Assembly (NCBI GenBank): GCA_017395275.1
Contig: JAFPVN010000100.1
Span: 1-15,659, forward strand
DNA length: 15,659 nucleotides
Source of the DNA: Candidatus Methanomethylophilaceae archaeon
Lineage (GTDB): Archaea > Thermoplasmatota > Thermoplasmata > Methanomassiliicoccales > Methanomethylophilaceae
Direction: 5' to 3'
Shown: positions 1 through 6,299 of the stretch, piece after piece
Layout: the number at the start of each line of letters is the position of its first letter
Position numbering within the stretch: the stretch's first letter is position 1
Notes under the pieces: model-generated
Told to the model about the DNA's origin: nothing
What the model saw: the letters and a program-made list of their open reading frames with translations, nothing else
Database searches by the model: none
Position numbers and translations under genes: made by a program

Positions 1-911
1 GAATGCTCCTTCGCGACCGATTCCATGAACGAGAATATCTCCCTGATGTCGTACTTCAGGATGATCCTGCAGTCCATGTACATCTCGTAATAGCCTGGGA
101 TCATATTCACGCTGCCGCAGTTGGCGGAGGCCTTCGTGGGTTCGAAGGTGGACCTGTCGGGTCTGAATATGGGATCGGAATCTGGATACCTCTGCTCCAG
201 TCTGGAGAGGAGGTCTGACATGAACTCTATCGATGCGCGGTAGGCGTTGATCCCCTTGTCGGGTGTGGAACCGTGGGTCTGCTTGCCGGTGACGGCGACC
301 TTCACCCACATGATCTGCTTCTCGCTGACGTCCACCATCGCCCCTCCGGGCGCTCCCCAGTCGGGGACGATTATGAAGTCGTCTTCGGAGAAGAGTCCTG
401 AATCGATCAGATGCCTCACACCGCAGACGCTTCCGGATTCCTCGTCGCCGACGAATGCCACACCCAGCGACATCCCCTCGAAGGGGAGTTGGGTGATGAC
501 ATTGGATGCCACAGCTACGCCTATCAGCGACTGTCCGTTGTCCTCGGTCCCGCGGCCGTATATCCTGCCGTCCTTCACTACGGGTTGGAAGGGAGGGTTC
601 TCCCAGTCGTCGAGGTCTCCCGGGGGCACGGTGTCCATGTGGGTGACGAACCATACCGTTCCTCTCTTCTTACCCTTCTTCCTCGCGACGATGTTGGCGC
701 GCATCGTTCCGGGGTATTCGGGGTCCTCGGTGTCGTACCTCTCGACAGTGTCGAAACCTGTCAGATAGTTTTGGATGAAATCAGCTCTGGCACATTCCCC
801 GGAACCGCCGTTCACGGGTGCGATGGCTGGTATGGAGATCATGCCGCACATCTTCGAGACGGCATCGTCCGTACGGTCCTCCACCGATCTGATGATGTCC
901 TCGAGCTGCAT
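1..911 (-). CDS. M20-family metallopeptidase/deacylase (ArgE/DapE type), 3' end cut by window
   Basis: About 303 N-terminal residues are visible; the C-terminus lies beyond base 1. This is a dinuclear-zinc M20 hydrolase that cleaves amide bonds of peptides or N-acyl amino acids in the cytoplasm. The active site is complete: THMDTVPPGD (His91, Asp93), GRGTEDNGQ (metal-bridging Asp124), GDEESGS (general base Glu157, ligand Glu158) and VPDWG (Asp184). HGSTPDKGINA at about 213-223 begins the dimerisation (lid) domain. The GRGTEDNGQ variant resembles the archaeal M20 metallohydrolases often annotated as succinyl-diaminopimelate desuccinylase, but the substrate cannot be read from sequence and lysine genes are not adjacent. 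The ATG at 911-909 is the first Met in frame. No Shine-Dalgarno is visible, and a weak TATA-like TTATTACA at 931-938 would fit a leaderless transcript. The thiolase gene ends 59 bases upstream with a terminator between them, so the two are probably separate units. Confidence 0.9.
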   Translation of the reverse strand, partial: MQLEDIIRSVEDRTDDAVSKMCGMISIPAIAPVNGGSGECARADFIQNYLTGFDTVERYDTEDPEYPGTMRANIVARKKGKKRGTVWFVTHMDTVPPGDLDDWENPPFQPVVKDGRIYGRGTEDNGQSLIGVAVASNVITQLPFEGMSLGVAFVGDEESGSVCGVRHLIDSGLFSEDDFIIVPDWGAPGGAMVDVSEKQIMWVKVAVTGKQTHGSTPDKGINAYRASIEFMSDLLSRLEQRYPDSDPIFRPDRSTFEPTKASANCGSVNMIPGYYEMYMDCRIILKYDIREIFSFMESVAKEH

Positions 912-930
912 GGACGTGAATCAAAAAAGG

Positions 931-960
931 GTGTAATAACCCTTGCCGTCAAGGCAAGGG
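931..960 (-). terminator. Hairpin plus U-tract terminator after the thiolase
   Basis: CCCTTGCC (940-947) and GGCAAGGG (953-960) form a perfect 8-bp stem with a 5-base loop, starting 10 bases after the thiolase stop. Read on the minus strand, the hairpin is followed by TTATTACACCC and then six T. It resembles an intrinsic terminator, although archaeal termination depends mainly on the U-tract. Confidence 0.6.
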
Positions 961-970
961 GTTTGTTGTT

Positions 971-2149
971 TCACTCGCGGCGGACGATCATCGTGACCGC
1001 GTTACCTCCGCCGAGGCAGAGGGTGGCGCATCCGACCTCCTTCTGACGGTCCTCGAGGGCGTACAGGAGGGTGGTCATGACACGTGCTCCGGAGCATCCG
1101 ATGGGGTGTCCGAGGGCGACGGCTCCGCCGTTGACGTTGAATATCTCGTCGGGGACGTTGAGGGTCTTCTTGACCGCGCAGGAAGCGGAAGCGAAGGCCT
1201 CGTTGTGCTCGAACAGGTCGATGTCGTCGATGGTCATGCCGGCCTTCTTGAGAACGTGCTGGGTGGTCGGGATGGGGGCCTCCATGATGTACTCGGGCTG
1301 GACTCCCCTCTCGCCGTATGCGACGATGGATGCCATGGGCTTGAGGCTGTGCTCCTCTGCAAACTTCCTCGAGCAGACGACCAATGCGGATGCACCGTCG
1401 CTGACCTGCGAGGAGTTCCCTGCGGTGACGATACCGTCCTTCTTGAAGACGGGCTTGAGTTTTGCCAATGCCTCCATGGTGGAATCGGCCCTGACACCCT
1501 CGTCGGTGTCGACTACGACATCTCCCTTCTTGGTGGAGATGGTGTAGGGGACGATCTCCTTCTTGAACTTCCCCTCGCTGATGGCCTTGGCAGCCTTGAG
1601 ATGAGATTCCAGCGAGAGCTGGTCGGCGTCCTCCCTGGAGACGTTGAACCTCTCTGCGACGATCTCCCCGGTGAATCCCATGTGCATGTCGTTGAAGATG
1701 TCCCACAATCCGTCGTGTACAAGAGAATCAACGACCTTCTGGTCGTTCATCCTGTATCCCCACCTTGCGCCGGGCATGAGGTAGGGGGCGTTGGACATGC
1801 TCTCCATTCCTCCGGTCATGATGCACTGGTACTCGCCTGCCTTGATCGCGTCGGCGGCCATCATCATGGATTTCAATCCAGATCCGCAGACACCGTTGAT
1901 TGTGAACGAACCTATCTCCACCGGAAGGCCTCCGCCCACGGCGGCCTGCCTCGCGGGGTTCTGTCCGAGTCCTGCTGAGAGGACGTTTCCGAAGAGACAC
2001 TCGTCGATGTCCTTGGGTTCGAGGTTTGCTCTCTTGAGCGCTTCCTTCACTACGTGCGCTCCGAGAGCGGTCGCTTTCTCGGTGGCCAAGGCCTTACCGA
2101 ACTTTCCGATGGCTGTCCTGGTTGCACTGACAATTACGACGTCTTCCAT
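971..2149 (-). CDS. atoB: Acetyl-CoA C-acetyltransferase (biosynthetic thiolase II)
   Basis: This 392-residue thiolase condenses two acetyl-CoA to acetoacetyl-CoA, or the reverse. All catalytic elements are present: nucleophile Cys88 in GVCGSGLK, NEAFA at 316-320, His348 in GHPIGCSG, and Cys378 in CLGGGNA near the C-terminus. Length and numbering closely match the bacterial PhaA/AtoB enzymes. Most archaea make acetoacetyl-CoA for the mevalonate pathway with a different SCP-x-like thiolase encoded beside a DUF35 protein and HMG-CoA synthase; none of these neighbours is here. A stand-alone bacterial-type enzyme therefore suggests lateral acquisition, feeding isoprenoid lipid synthesis or acyl-CoA metabolism (inference). 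The ATG at 2149 has GGGTG 7 bases upstream and a TATA box at 2186-2195. Confidence 0.95.
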   Translation of the reverse strand: MEDVVIVSATRTAIGKFGKALATEKATALGAHVVKEALKRANLEPKDIDECLFGNVLSAGLGQNPARQAAVGGGLPVEIGSFTINGVCGSGLKSMMMAADAIKAGEYQCIMTGGMESMSNAPYLMPGARWGYRMNDQKVVDSLVHDGLWDIFNDMHMGFTGEIVAERFNVSREDADQLSLESHLKAAKAISEGKFKKEIVPYTISTKKGDVVVDTDEGVRADSTMEALAKLKPVFKKDGIVTAGNSSQVSDGASALVVCSRKFAEEHSLKPMASIVAYGERGVQPEYIMEAPIPTTQHVLKKAGMTIDDIDLFEHNEAFASASCAVKKTLNVPDEIFNVNGGAVALGHPIGCSGARVMTTLLYALEDRQKEVGCATLCLGGGNAVTMIVRRE

Positions 2150-2158
2150 TTAAGTACA

Positions 2159-2171
2159 CCCTTAATAAGGG
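2159..2171. promoter_or_regulatory. Palindrome at the thiolase transcription start
   Basis: CCCTTA-A-TAAGGG is a palindrome with 6-bp arms and a single central base. It covers the predicted start site and abuts the ribosome-binding motif, where a bound repressor would block initiation. No regulator is identified; chance occurrence is possible. Confidence 0.35.
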
Positions 2172-2185
2172 GACTATTGGAGTAG

Positions 2186-2195
2186 CTATATAATA
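2186..2195 (-). promoter_or_regulatory. TATA box of the thiolase gene
   Basis: On the minus strand this reads TATTATATAG, a strong archaeal TATA element centred about 41 bases before the thiolase ATG. The predicted start site is near 2164, giving a leader of about 15 bases that contains the GGGTG ribosome-binding motif (2157-2161). Confidence 0.6.
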
Positions 2196-2202
2196 TTGTC
2201 GA

Positions 2203-3531
2203 TTATTGAATACGACTATTGACGAATTCGCAGGGCTGCTCCAGACCCATCCTCTTGAGGGGTTTGGACAGATGTCTCCTCGCCGCGGTGGGGGGTTCGT
2301 ACCATCCGGGGACGATCCATCTCGTTCTCTCCTCGGTGCCGAATTCCTTGGTCTTCGTGTGGCAGGCCCTGCATCTGAATCCCTGATCCTTTCCTCTGGA
2401 GGTCATCCTCTTCCCGCAGACGGGACATCTCGGATTGGATGTCTTTTGGATATCTGGCACTATGCTTATCACATGCAATTTTTCAACATTCAGGGTGGCG
2501 GGTTCCTCCCTGAACTCGCCCATGACCTCGATGAAATCGCCGGGTATCAGACGATCGAACGCGTATCTGAACTCCTTGGAAGGTTCGTACGCTCCACAAG
2601 TCACGATACCACATTTTGTCTCGATGTCGATGAATGTGTGGCCGCCCTTGATGTGCCTCGCATTCGACACCACCTTCCCCTGGACGAGATACGACGCGTT
2701 CGGTCTCATCTCCTCGTATTGAGTGATGATGTGATCGTCGGTCCCCTGATTCGTGAGGAAGATCACCCAACGGTATTTCCTTTCGGATTTTATCATGAAG
2801 GATGCTGGAATGAGATCCTCCATGTCATCCCCTCTTAATCCATACAACACCGGACATGGGGTCGCCGGAACCATGGCGACCTTATGAGTTCTTTCTTCCC
2901 AACTGTTGAATGTCGTCTCGTAGGTGAAGTCCATCTCCCTGATCGTTGAAGGTTCCACATATCTCTCGGTACCCCACTTGTCGGGCATCCTGTATGCCAA
3001 TAATTCATAGGTGTAGTCATCGGGACACCACGATAATCCGCAGGTCGCTCCGATCAGTCCCCTTCCGCAGCCGATTGTGAATATCGATGCTTTGATCTTT
3101 TTCAGTTCATCGAGTACATCGTCCACCTTCATTATCGTGAACAATCCTCTGAAGTAGAACGATTCGTCGGGACGTTCGTCGCTGATGAACAATCCAGGAT
3201 CCGCATCCGATTCGTGATATCTGTTCACCAAAGGGATCAGTCTCGAAAGGACCTTGTCCCTGTCGTATTCGAAATCATCCGATTCATCGAAGCAGAACAG
3301 TTCCTTCCCGTCGATCTCTCCGATGAGATGTCTCTGACCCCTACCCTTCCCGAATCTCATGACCAAGGATCCGTTTCCTCTGGTCTTCCAAGGTACAGCG
3401 GGATTGAGACGTATGAGTCTCGGATTCCCGATGAGATCAAAATCAGATGACAGTTCGCGGATTATCTCCGTCGCGAGGAATGTAGTACAATTCCCCCTCA
3501 TTGAATCGGTGTCATCGACAGCTACGAACAT
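2203..3531 (-). CDS. tiaS: tRNA(Ile2) 2-agmatinylcytidine synthetase
   Basis: TiaS uses ATP to attach agmatine to C34 of the CAU-anticodon isoleucine tRNA so that it reads AUA codons; it is an archaea-specific, normally essential enzyme. From the chosen start (442 residues) the family motifs fall in order: VAVDDTDS at 3-10, RLNPAVPWKTRGNG at 41-54, GCGRGLIGATCG at 154-165 (kinase-like ATP/tRNA domains), an OB-fold stretch around 278-355, and a zinc ribbon with Cys369, Cys372, Cys387 and Cys390. An in-frame TTG at 3579 would add 16 basic residues, but family members start directly with the DDTDS strand, so the ATG at 3531 is preferred. No Shine-Dalgarno is seen. The gene stops 53 bases before the thiolase start. 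Its promoter lies beside the left ORB element, so initiator binding could affect its expression (inference). Confidence 0.95.
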   Translation of the reverse strand: MFVAVDDTDSMRGNCTTFLATEIIRELSSDFDLIGNPRLIRLNPAVPWKTRGNGSLVMRFGKGRGQRHLIGEIDGKELFCFDESDDFEYDRDKVLSRLIPLVNRYHESDADPGLFISDERPDESFYFRGLFTIMKVDDVLDELKKIKASIFTIGCGRGLIGATCGLSWCPDDYTYELLAYRMPDKWGTERYVEPSTIREMDFTYETTFNSWEERTHKVAMVPATPCPVLYGLRGDDMEDLIPASFMIKSERKYRWVIFLTNQGTDDHIITQYEEMRPNASYLVQGKVVSNARHIKGGHTFIDIETKCGIVTCGAYEPSKEFRYAFDRLIPGDFIEVMGEFREEPATLNVEKLHVISIVPDIQKTSNPRCPVCGKRMTSRGKDQGFRCRACHTKTKEFGTEERTRWIVPGWYEPPTAARRHLSKPLKRMGLEQPCEFVNSRIQ

Positions 3532-3551
3532 CTTGGATGGGAATCGATATC

Positions 3552-3590
3552 GGATATTTGATAATCTCCTCTTTTTCAAGAATTATAATC
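3552..3590 (-). promoter_or_regulatory. Promoter region of tiaS, two candidate TATA elements
   Basis: On the minus strand, GATTATAATT (3581-3590) would give a leader of roughly 28 bases. CAAATATC (about 3553-3560) would place the start site on the tiaS ATG, making it leaderless. The sequence does not decide between them. The left ORB begins 9 bases upstream of the first element. Confidence 0.4.
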
Positions 3591-3598
3591 GGCGATAT

Positions 3599-3627
3599 CC
3601 CCTACCCCTCCATTTCCGATGGAACAC
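3599..3627 (-). repeat. Origin recognition box (ORB-like), left copy
   Basis: This 29-bp element is the exact reverse complement of 5242-5270. On the minus strand it reads GTGTTCCATCGGAAATGG followed by AGGGGTAGGGG. That is the archaeal ORB layout: a TTCCA...GGAAA dyad bound by the winged helix of Orc1/Cdc6, followed by a G-string contacted by the AAA+ domain. It lies between tiaS and orc1 in non-coding DNA, with its G-string pointing towards tiaS and away from orc1. Confidence 0.85.
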
Positions 3628-3705
3628 GTTTTCACGGAATCGTCTCCGAAGATGATGATTAGATGATCGAAAAAATGATGGAAAATCAATAGAATGTAAT
3701 CTAAT

Positions 3706-3722
3706 CAATCAAAAATTGATTG
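3706..3722 (-). terminator. AT-rich hairpin downstream of the 31-codon gene
   Basis: CAATCAA-AAA-TTGATTG is a perfect 7-bp inverted repeat 17 bases after the stop codon of the small membrane-peptide gene. Read on the minus strand it contains a TTTTT tract. It could terminate that transcript, or simply be part of the easily melted origin DNA. Confidence 0.35.
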
Positions 3723-3738
3723 AAATGATATTGGAACA

Positions 3739-3834
3739 TCAGTTGGCGGGTTCGCCGATGATGTAGAGGAAACCGATCATTCCTGCAATGATCGCGAGAC
3801 TGAGAATGACAGAGAACCATCCGGGGTGCTTCAT
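3739..3834 (-). CDS. Small single-pass membrane peptide, 31 residues
   Basis: This short gene reads MKHPGWFSVILSL at its start and ends in GEPAN. Residues 6-26 form one unbroken hydrophobic segment (Trp, Phe, Ile, Leu, Val, Ala, Gly), long enough to span a membrane once; Lys2 and His3 before it and Glu after it predict the N-terminus inside. It is supported by AGGTGG six bases before the ATG, a good archaeal ribosome-binding site, and by a TATA-like CTTTAAG at 3873-3879 at a suitable distance. A hairpin follows the stop. It sits alone in the origin region between tiaS and orc1, divergent from orc1. I do not recognise the family and assign no function. The main doubt is its length. Confidence 0.6.
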   Translation of the reverse strand: MKHPGWFSVILSLAIIAGMIGFLYIIGEPAN

Positions 3835-3872
3835 CTTATTCCACCTTTGTGAATCCAGATAACAATGTTGTT

Positions 3873-3879
3873 CTTAAAG
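3873..3879 (-). promoter_or_regulatory. TATA-like element of the 31-codon gene
   Basis: The minus strand reads CTTTAAG, centred about 42 bases before the ATG. The predicted start near 3850 gives a short leader containing the AGGTGG ribosome-binding site. Confidence 0.35.
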
Positions 3880-3924
3880 GTTATCGGTCGATTTTCCTTT
3901 CATAAAAAATTCCGAACACCATAT

Positions 3925-3932
3925 CTTTATAC
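3925..3932 (+). promoter_or_regulatory. TATA box of orc1/cdc6
   Basis: CTTTATAC centred at about 3928 predicts a start site near 3954. The upstream in-frame ATG at 3936 would then lie before the transcript begins, which supports the ATG at 3993, preceded by GGGAGG, as the true start. Confidence 0.55.
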
Positions 3933-3992
3933 TCGATGAAGCATCATCGGAAATACCTCTTTGACCGATGCAAAGAGGGAGGACTGAAGAAC

Positions 3993-5228
3993 ATGGCGAA
4001 TTCGATATTCGATCAATACACCAAGAAGAGATTAGTGATCACAAAGAATAAGAAGGTTCTTCAGACCACCTACGTTCCCAATGCCCTTCCCCACAGGGTT
4101 GAGCAGATCGATCACATCGCAGCCATCGCTTCTGCAGCATTGAACGGCGACCAACCTTCCAACATCATGATCTACGGGAAGACGGGAACCGGAAAGACTG
4201 CCGTCCTCAATTACATCGGCAATGAGTTGAAGAAAGCGGATGAGTACGAGGAGAGATGCAAGTACATCTATGTGAACTGCGAAGTTGTCGATACTCCTTA
4301 CAGTGTTCTGTACAATATAGGGAATCAGATCATCGTAGAGGACAGCAGGAGGATCCCTTTCACCGGATGGAGCTTCGAGAAGGTGTACTACGAGATAGTC
4401 AACTATCTCAATACGATGAACAAGGTATTCCTTGTCGTTCTCGATGAGGTCGACAGACTGATCGACAAGAAAGGAGACAACGTCTTCTATTTCCTTGCGA
4501 AGATCAATGAGAATCTGAAATCATCAAAGGTCTCTCTCATCGGAATATCGAACAACATGAACTTCATGAATGTCCTCGAACCGAAGGCAAGATCGAGGAT
4601 GGGCGGGGAGAGCATCATTTTCCCTCCTTACACCAAAGAGGAATTGGAAGACATTCTCAGAGAGAGGGTGAAGGAAGCCTTCGATAACGATGTGATAGAT
4701 GATTCCGTCATATCATATTGTTCTGCTATCGCAGCGAAGAGCGACGGAGATGCTAGGGTCGCTATCGATCTCCTGAAGACCGCTGCAGATATTGCGGAAA
4801 GGAACGGAGATTCCATCGTCACCGAAGCTCATGTGAAATCAGCAAAGAACAGTCTCGAGTTCAATCTCATTTCGGAAGCGATCAAGACCTTACCTTCACA
4901 TGAGAAGATCGTTCTGATTAGTATAATCAAGAATCATGATGCAGGGATCAACAACATGACCACCGGTGATGTCTACAAGACATACACATCCATCTGCAAC
5001 ACGATAGGTGTGACTCCACTAACTCAGAGGAGGGTCGGGGACCTCATCAACGAATTAGATACATATGGTATCGTCACGGCATCGGTATGTTCCTTCGGAC
5101 GTGCCGGAAGGACCAAGGTCATCGATCTCACCATAGACAAATCGATCATCAATGAATTCAAGAACACCAATTCGATTTTCAAGATGATCGATGCCGTCAA
5201 GCCTCCGAAGCAGACGCATCTCATCTGA
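3993..5228 (+). CDS. orc1/cdc6: Orc1/Cdc6 replication initiator
   Basis: This 411-residue AAA+ initiator binds ORB sites at the origin and loads the MCM helicase. Motifs in order: Walker A GKTGTGKT (62-69), Walker B VVLDEVD (148-154), sensor 1 IGISNN (183-188), an ARSRMGGE stretch (199-206) at the initiator-specific position, sensor 2 GDARVAIDLL (252-261), then a C-terminal winged-helix domain from about 300 with VYKTYTSICNTIGVTPLTQR typical of Orc1-1-type proteins. An in-frame ATG at 3936 would add 19 basic residues but lies upstream of the predicted transcription start; the ATG at 3993 follows GGGAGG and is preferred. ORB-like elements flank the gene on both sides, so it probably acts on its own locus and may autoregulate (inference). 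It is noticeably less GC-rich than the Sel1 gene that follows. Confidence 0.95.
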   Translation: MANSIFDQYTKKRLVITKNKKVLQTTYVPNALPHRVEQIDHIAAIASAALNGDQPSNIMIYGKTGTGKTAVLNYIGNELKKADEYEERCKYIYVNCEVVDTPYSVLYNIGNQIIVEDSRRIPFTGWSFEKVYYEIVNYLNTMNKVFLVVLDEVDRLIDKKGDNVFYFLAKINENLKSSKVSLIGISNNMNFMNVLEPKARSRMGGESIIFPPYTKEELEDILRERVKEAFDNDVIDDSVISYCSAIAAKSDGDARVAIDLLKTAADIAERNGDSIVTEAHVKSAKNSLEFNLISEAIKTLPSHEKIVLISIIKNHDAGINNMTTGDVYKTYTSICNTIGVTPLTQRRVGDLINELDTYGIVTASVCSFGRAGRTKVIDLTIDKSIINEFKNTNSIFKMIDAVKPPKQTHLI

Positions 5229-5241
5229 TTTTCTGCGGAAA

Positions 5242-5270
5242 GTGTTCCATCGGAAATGGAGGGGTAGGGG
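5242..5270 (+). repeat. Origin recognition box (ORB-like), right copy
   Basis: This 29-bp element starts 13 bases after the orc1 stop and is identical to the reverse complement of 3599-3627. It has the TTCCATCGGAAATGG dyad followed by GGGGTAGGGG. The G-string points away from orc1 into the AT-rich block at 5271-5375. Confidence 0.85.
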
Positions 5271-5375
5271 TAATCTTCCTATCAATAATTCTTCTCAATC
5301 TTGTTTTTTTGATACAATTTAAAGTTCATTTAAAGTTCAAAAATAAAAATAAAAATGGACTTTAAATGGTTTTTA
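5271..5375. other. AT-rich block: terminators and candidate unwinding element
   Basis: This short gap between the convergent orc1 and TFB genes is strongly AT-rich. It holds T7 at 5304-5310 (a plus-strand terminator for orc1), a perfect tandem repeat of TTTAAAGTTCA (5318-5328 and 5329-5339), three tandem AAAAAT units (5339-5356) that read as T5 tracts on the minus strand (terminator for the Sel1-TFB unit), and an inverted ACTTTAAA (5359-5366). Its position beside the ORB G-string also makes it the best candidate for the duplex-unwinding element. Confidence 0.55.
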
Positions 5376-6299
5376 TTATCCGTAATACGGGATGTGGAGC
5401 CTCTCGATCATCTCGTTGGACCTGTTCCTGAGGGTGACCTCGGTGACGCAGGACACGCGGGAGATGTCCTTCTGCGTCCTGCGTTCGTTGCACATCTGCG
5501 ATGAAAGGTATATCGCGGCTGCGGCGATCCCCATGGGCCCCTTCCCTGATGTAAGGCCTTCCCTCTCGAACTCCTCGAGGAGGTCCATCGCGTTCTTCTG
5601 GCACTTCGCACTGAGCTTCAGTTCGGAGCAGAATCTGGAGATGTAGTCCTGGGGTCTGGTGAACATCAGCTTCAGTCTGAGGGAGCGTGCCACGAACCTG
5701 TAGGCGCGGCCGAGGTCGGTGGATCCGATGCGGGATTCCGAAGTTATCTCCTTCAGCGTCCTGGGGACGCTGTGGGTCCTGCAGGAGATGTAGATGCAGG
5801 CGGCCGAGATCAGACGGATGGACCTTCCGCGGACCAGACCCTTCTTCATCGTCTTCCTGTACAGCACGGCGGAATCCTCGCATATGTTGTCCGGGAGGGA
5901 TAGGGACGCGCACATCTTCTTGATCTCCGTGAACGCGGCGGCCAGTCCCCTGTCCACGGCGTTGGAGATGCGCACATTCCTCTGGATGGTCTTGAGTCTC
6001 TGGAACTTGTACCTGTCCTTCGGATCCAGCGGCTTCCCGTTGCAGTCCCTGCCGATCATGGAGATGCCGGTGGAGAGTCCCTTGTCGTGGCGGAGCTTGT
6101 CCACGGGGGATGTGTGCACCCTGTCCTTGCCCTCGTATGTGGGTTCGGGACGCATGTCGATGAACATCTCCTCGAGGATGCATCCGCATCTCGTGCAGTA
6201 CTTCTCCCCCCTGCCGTAGTCGGTGGAGAAGTGCATCCCGCCGCAGTCGGGGCAGGTCTCGGTCATGGACACGGCCATCCCGGCGGATTCGGATGTCAT
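5376..6299 (-). CDS. tfb: Transcription initiation factor IIB homologue (divergent TFB)
   Basis: TFB bridges TBP on the TATA box and RNA polymerase. The 307-residue protein has the whole architecture: an N-terminal zinc ribbon (Cys16, Cys19, Cys35, Cys38), a B-reader/linker stretch that keeps HDKGLST and ends in RLKTIQRNVRISNAVDRGLA, and two cyclin-like repeats (about 110-200 and 205-305). Several normally conserved linker residues differ; canonical TFBs, as I recall them, have RLRKWQRR where this has RLKTIQRN. It is therefore probably a specialised paralogue rather than the main factor (inference). The ATG at 6299 overlaps the stop of the Sel1-repeat gene as ATGA and has GGGGAGG 7 bases upstream, so translation is coupled. 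Later Met8 and Met12 are less likely starts. A longer in-frame reading to 6608 runs through the Sel1 gene and is spurious. Confidence 0.9.
   Translation of the reverse strand: MTSESAGMAVSMTETCPDCGGMHFSTDYGRGEKYCTRCGCILEEMFIDMRPEPTYEGKDRVHTSPVDKLRHDKGLSTGISMIGRDCNGKPLDPKDRYKFQRLKTIQRNVRISNAVDRGLAAAFTEIKKMCASLSLPDNICEDSAVLYRKTMKKGLVRGRSIRLISAACIYISCRTHSVPRTLKEITSESRIGSTDLGRAYRFVARSLRLKLMFTRPQDYISRFCSELKLSAKCQKNAMDLLEEFEREGLTSGKGPMGIAAAAIYLSSQMCNERRTQKDISRVSCVTEVTLRNRSNEMIERLHIPYYG

Larger units (their letters stand above)
3599..5375. other. Probable chromosomal replication origin region (oriC)
   Basis: An orc1/cdc6 gene is bracketed by two identical inverted ORB-like elements (3599-3627 and 5242-5270), each bordered by AT-rich DNA: 3655-3735 on the left and 5271-5375 on the right. 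Archaeal origins usually lie next to orc1/cdc6 and contain ORBs in opposite orientation around a duplex-unwinding element. Here the ORBs are about 1.6 kb apart with the gene between them. Which AT-rich block melts cannot be told from sequence; the right one is longer and more extreme. Confidence 0.75.

Noticed and set aside
411..1046. A 211-codon plus-strand frame over the M20 and thiolase ends
   Set aside because: It is antisense to two genes with complete catalytic motifs and passes through the terminator hairpin between them.
3944..3953. CATCGGAAAT in the orc1 leader as a third ORB
   Set aside because: It shares only 10 bases with the ORBs and lacks both the TTC arm and the G-string.
3936..3992. 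Upstream ATG adding 19 residues to Orc1
   Set aside because: It begins four bases after the TATA box, ahead of the predicted transcription start. The ATG at 3993 has a GGGAGG upstream and a family-like N-terminus.
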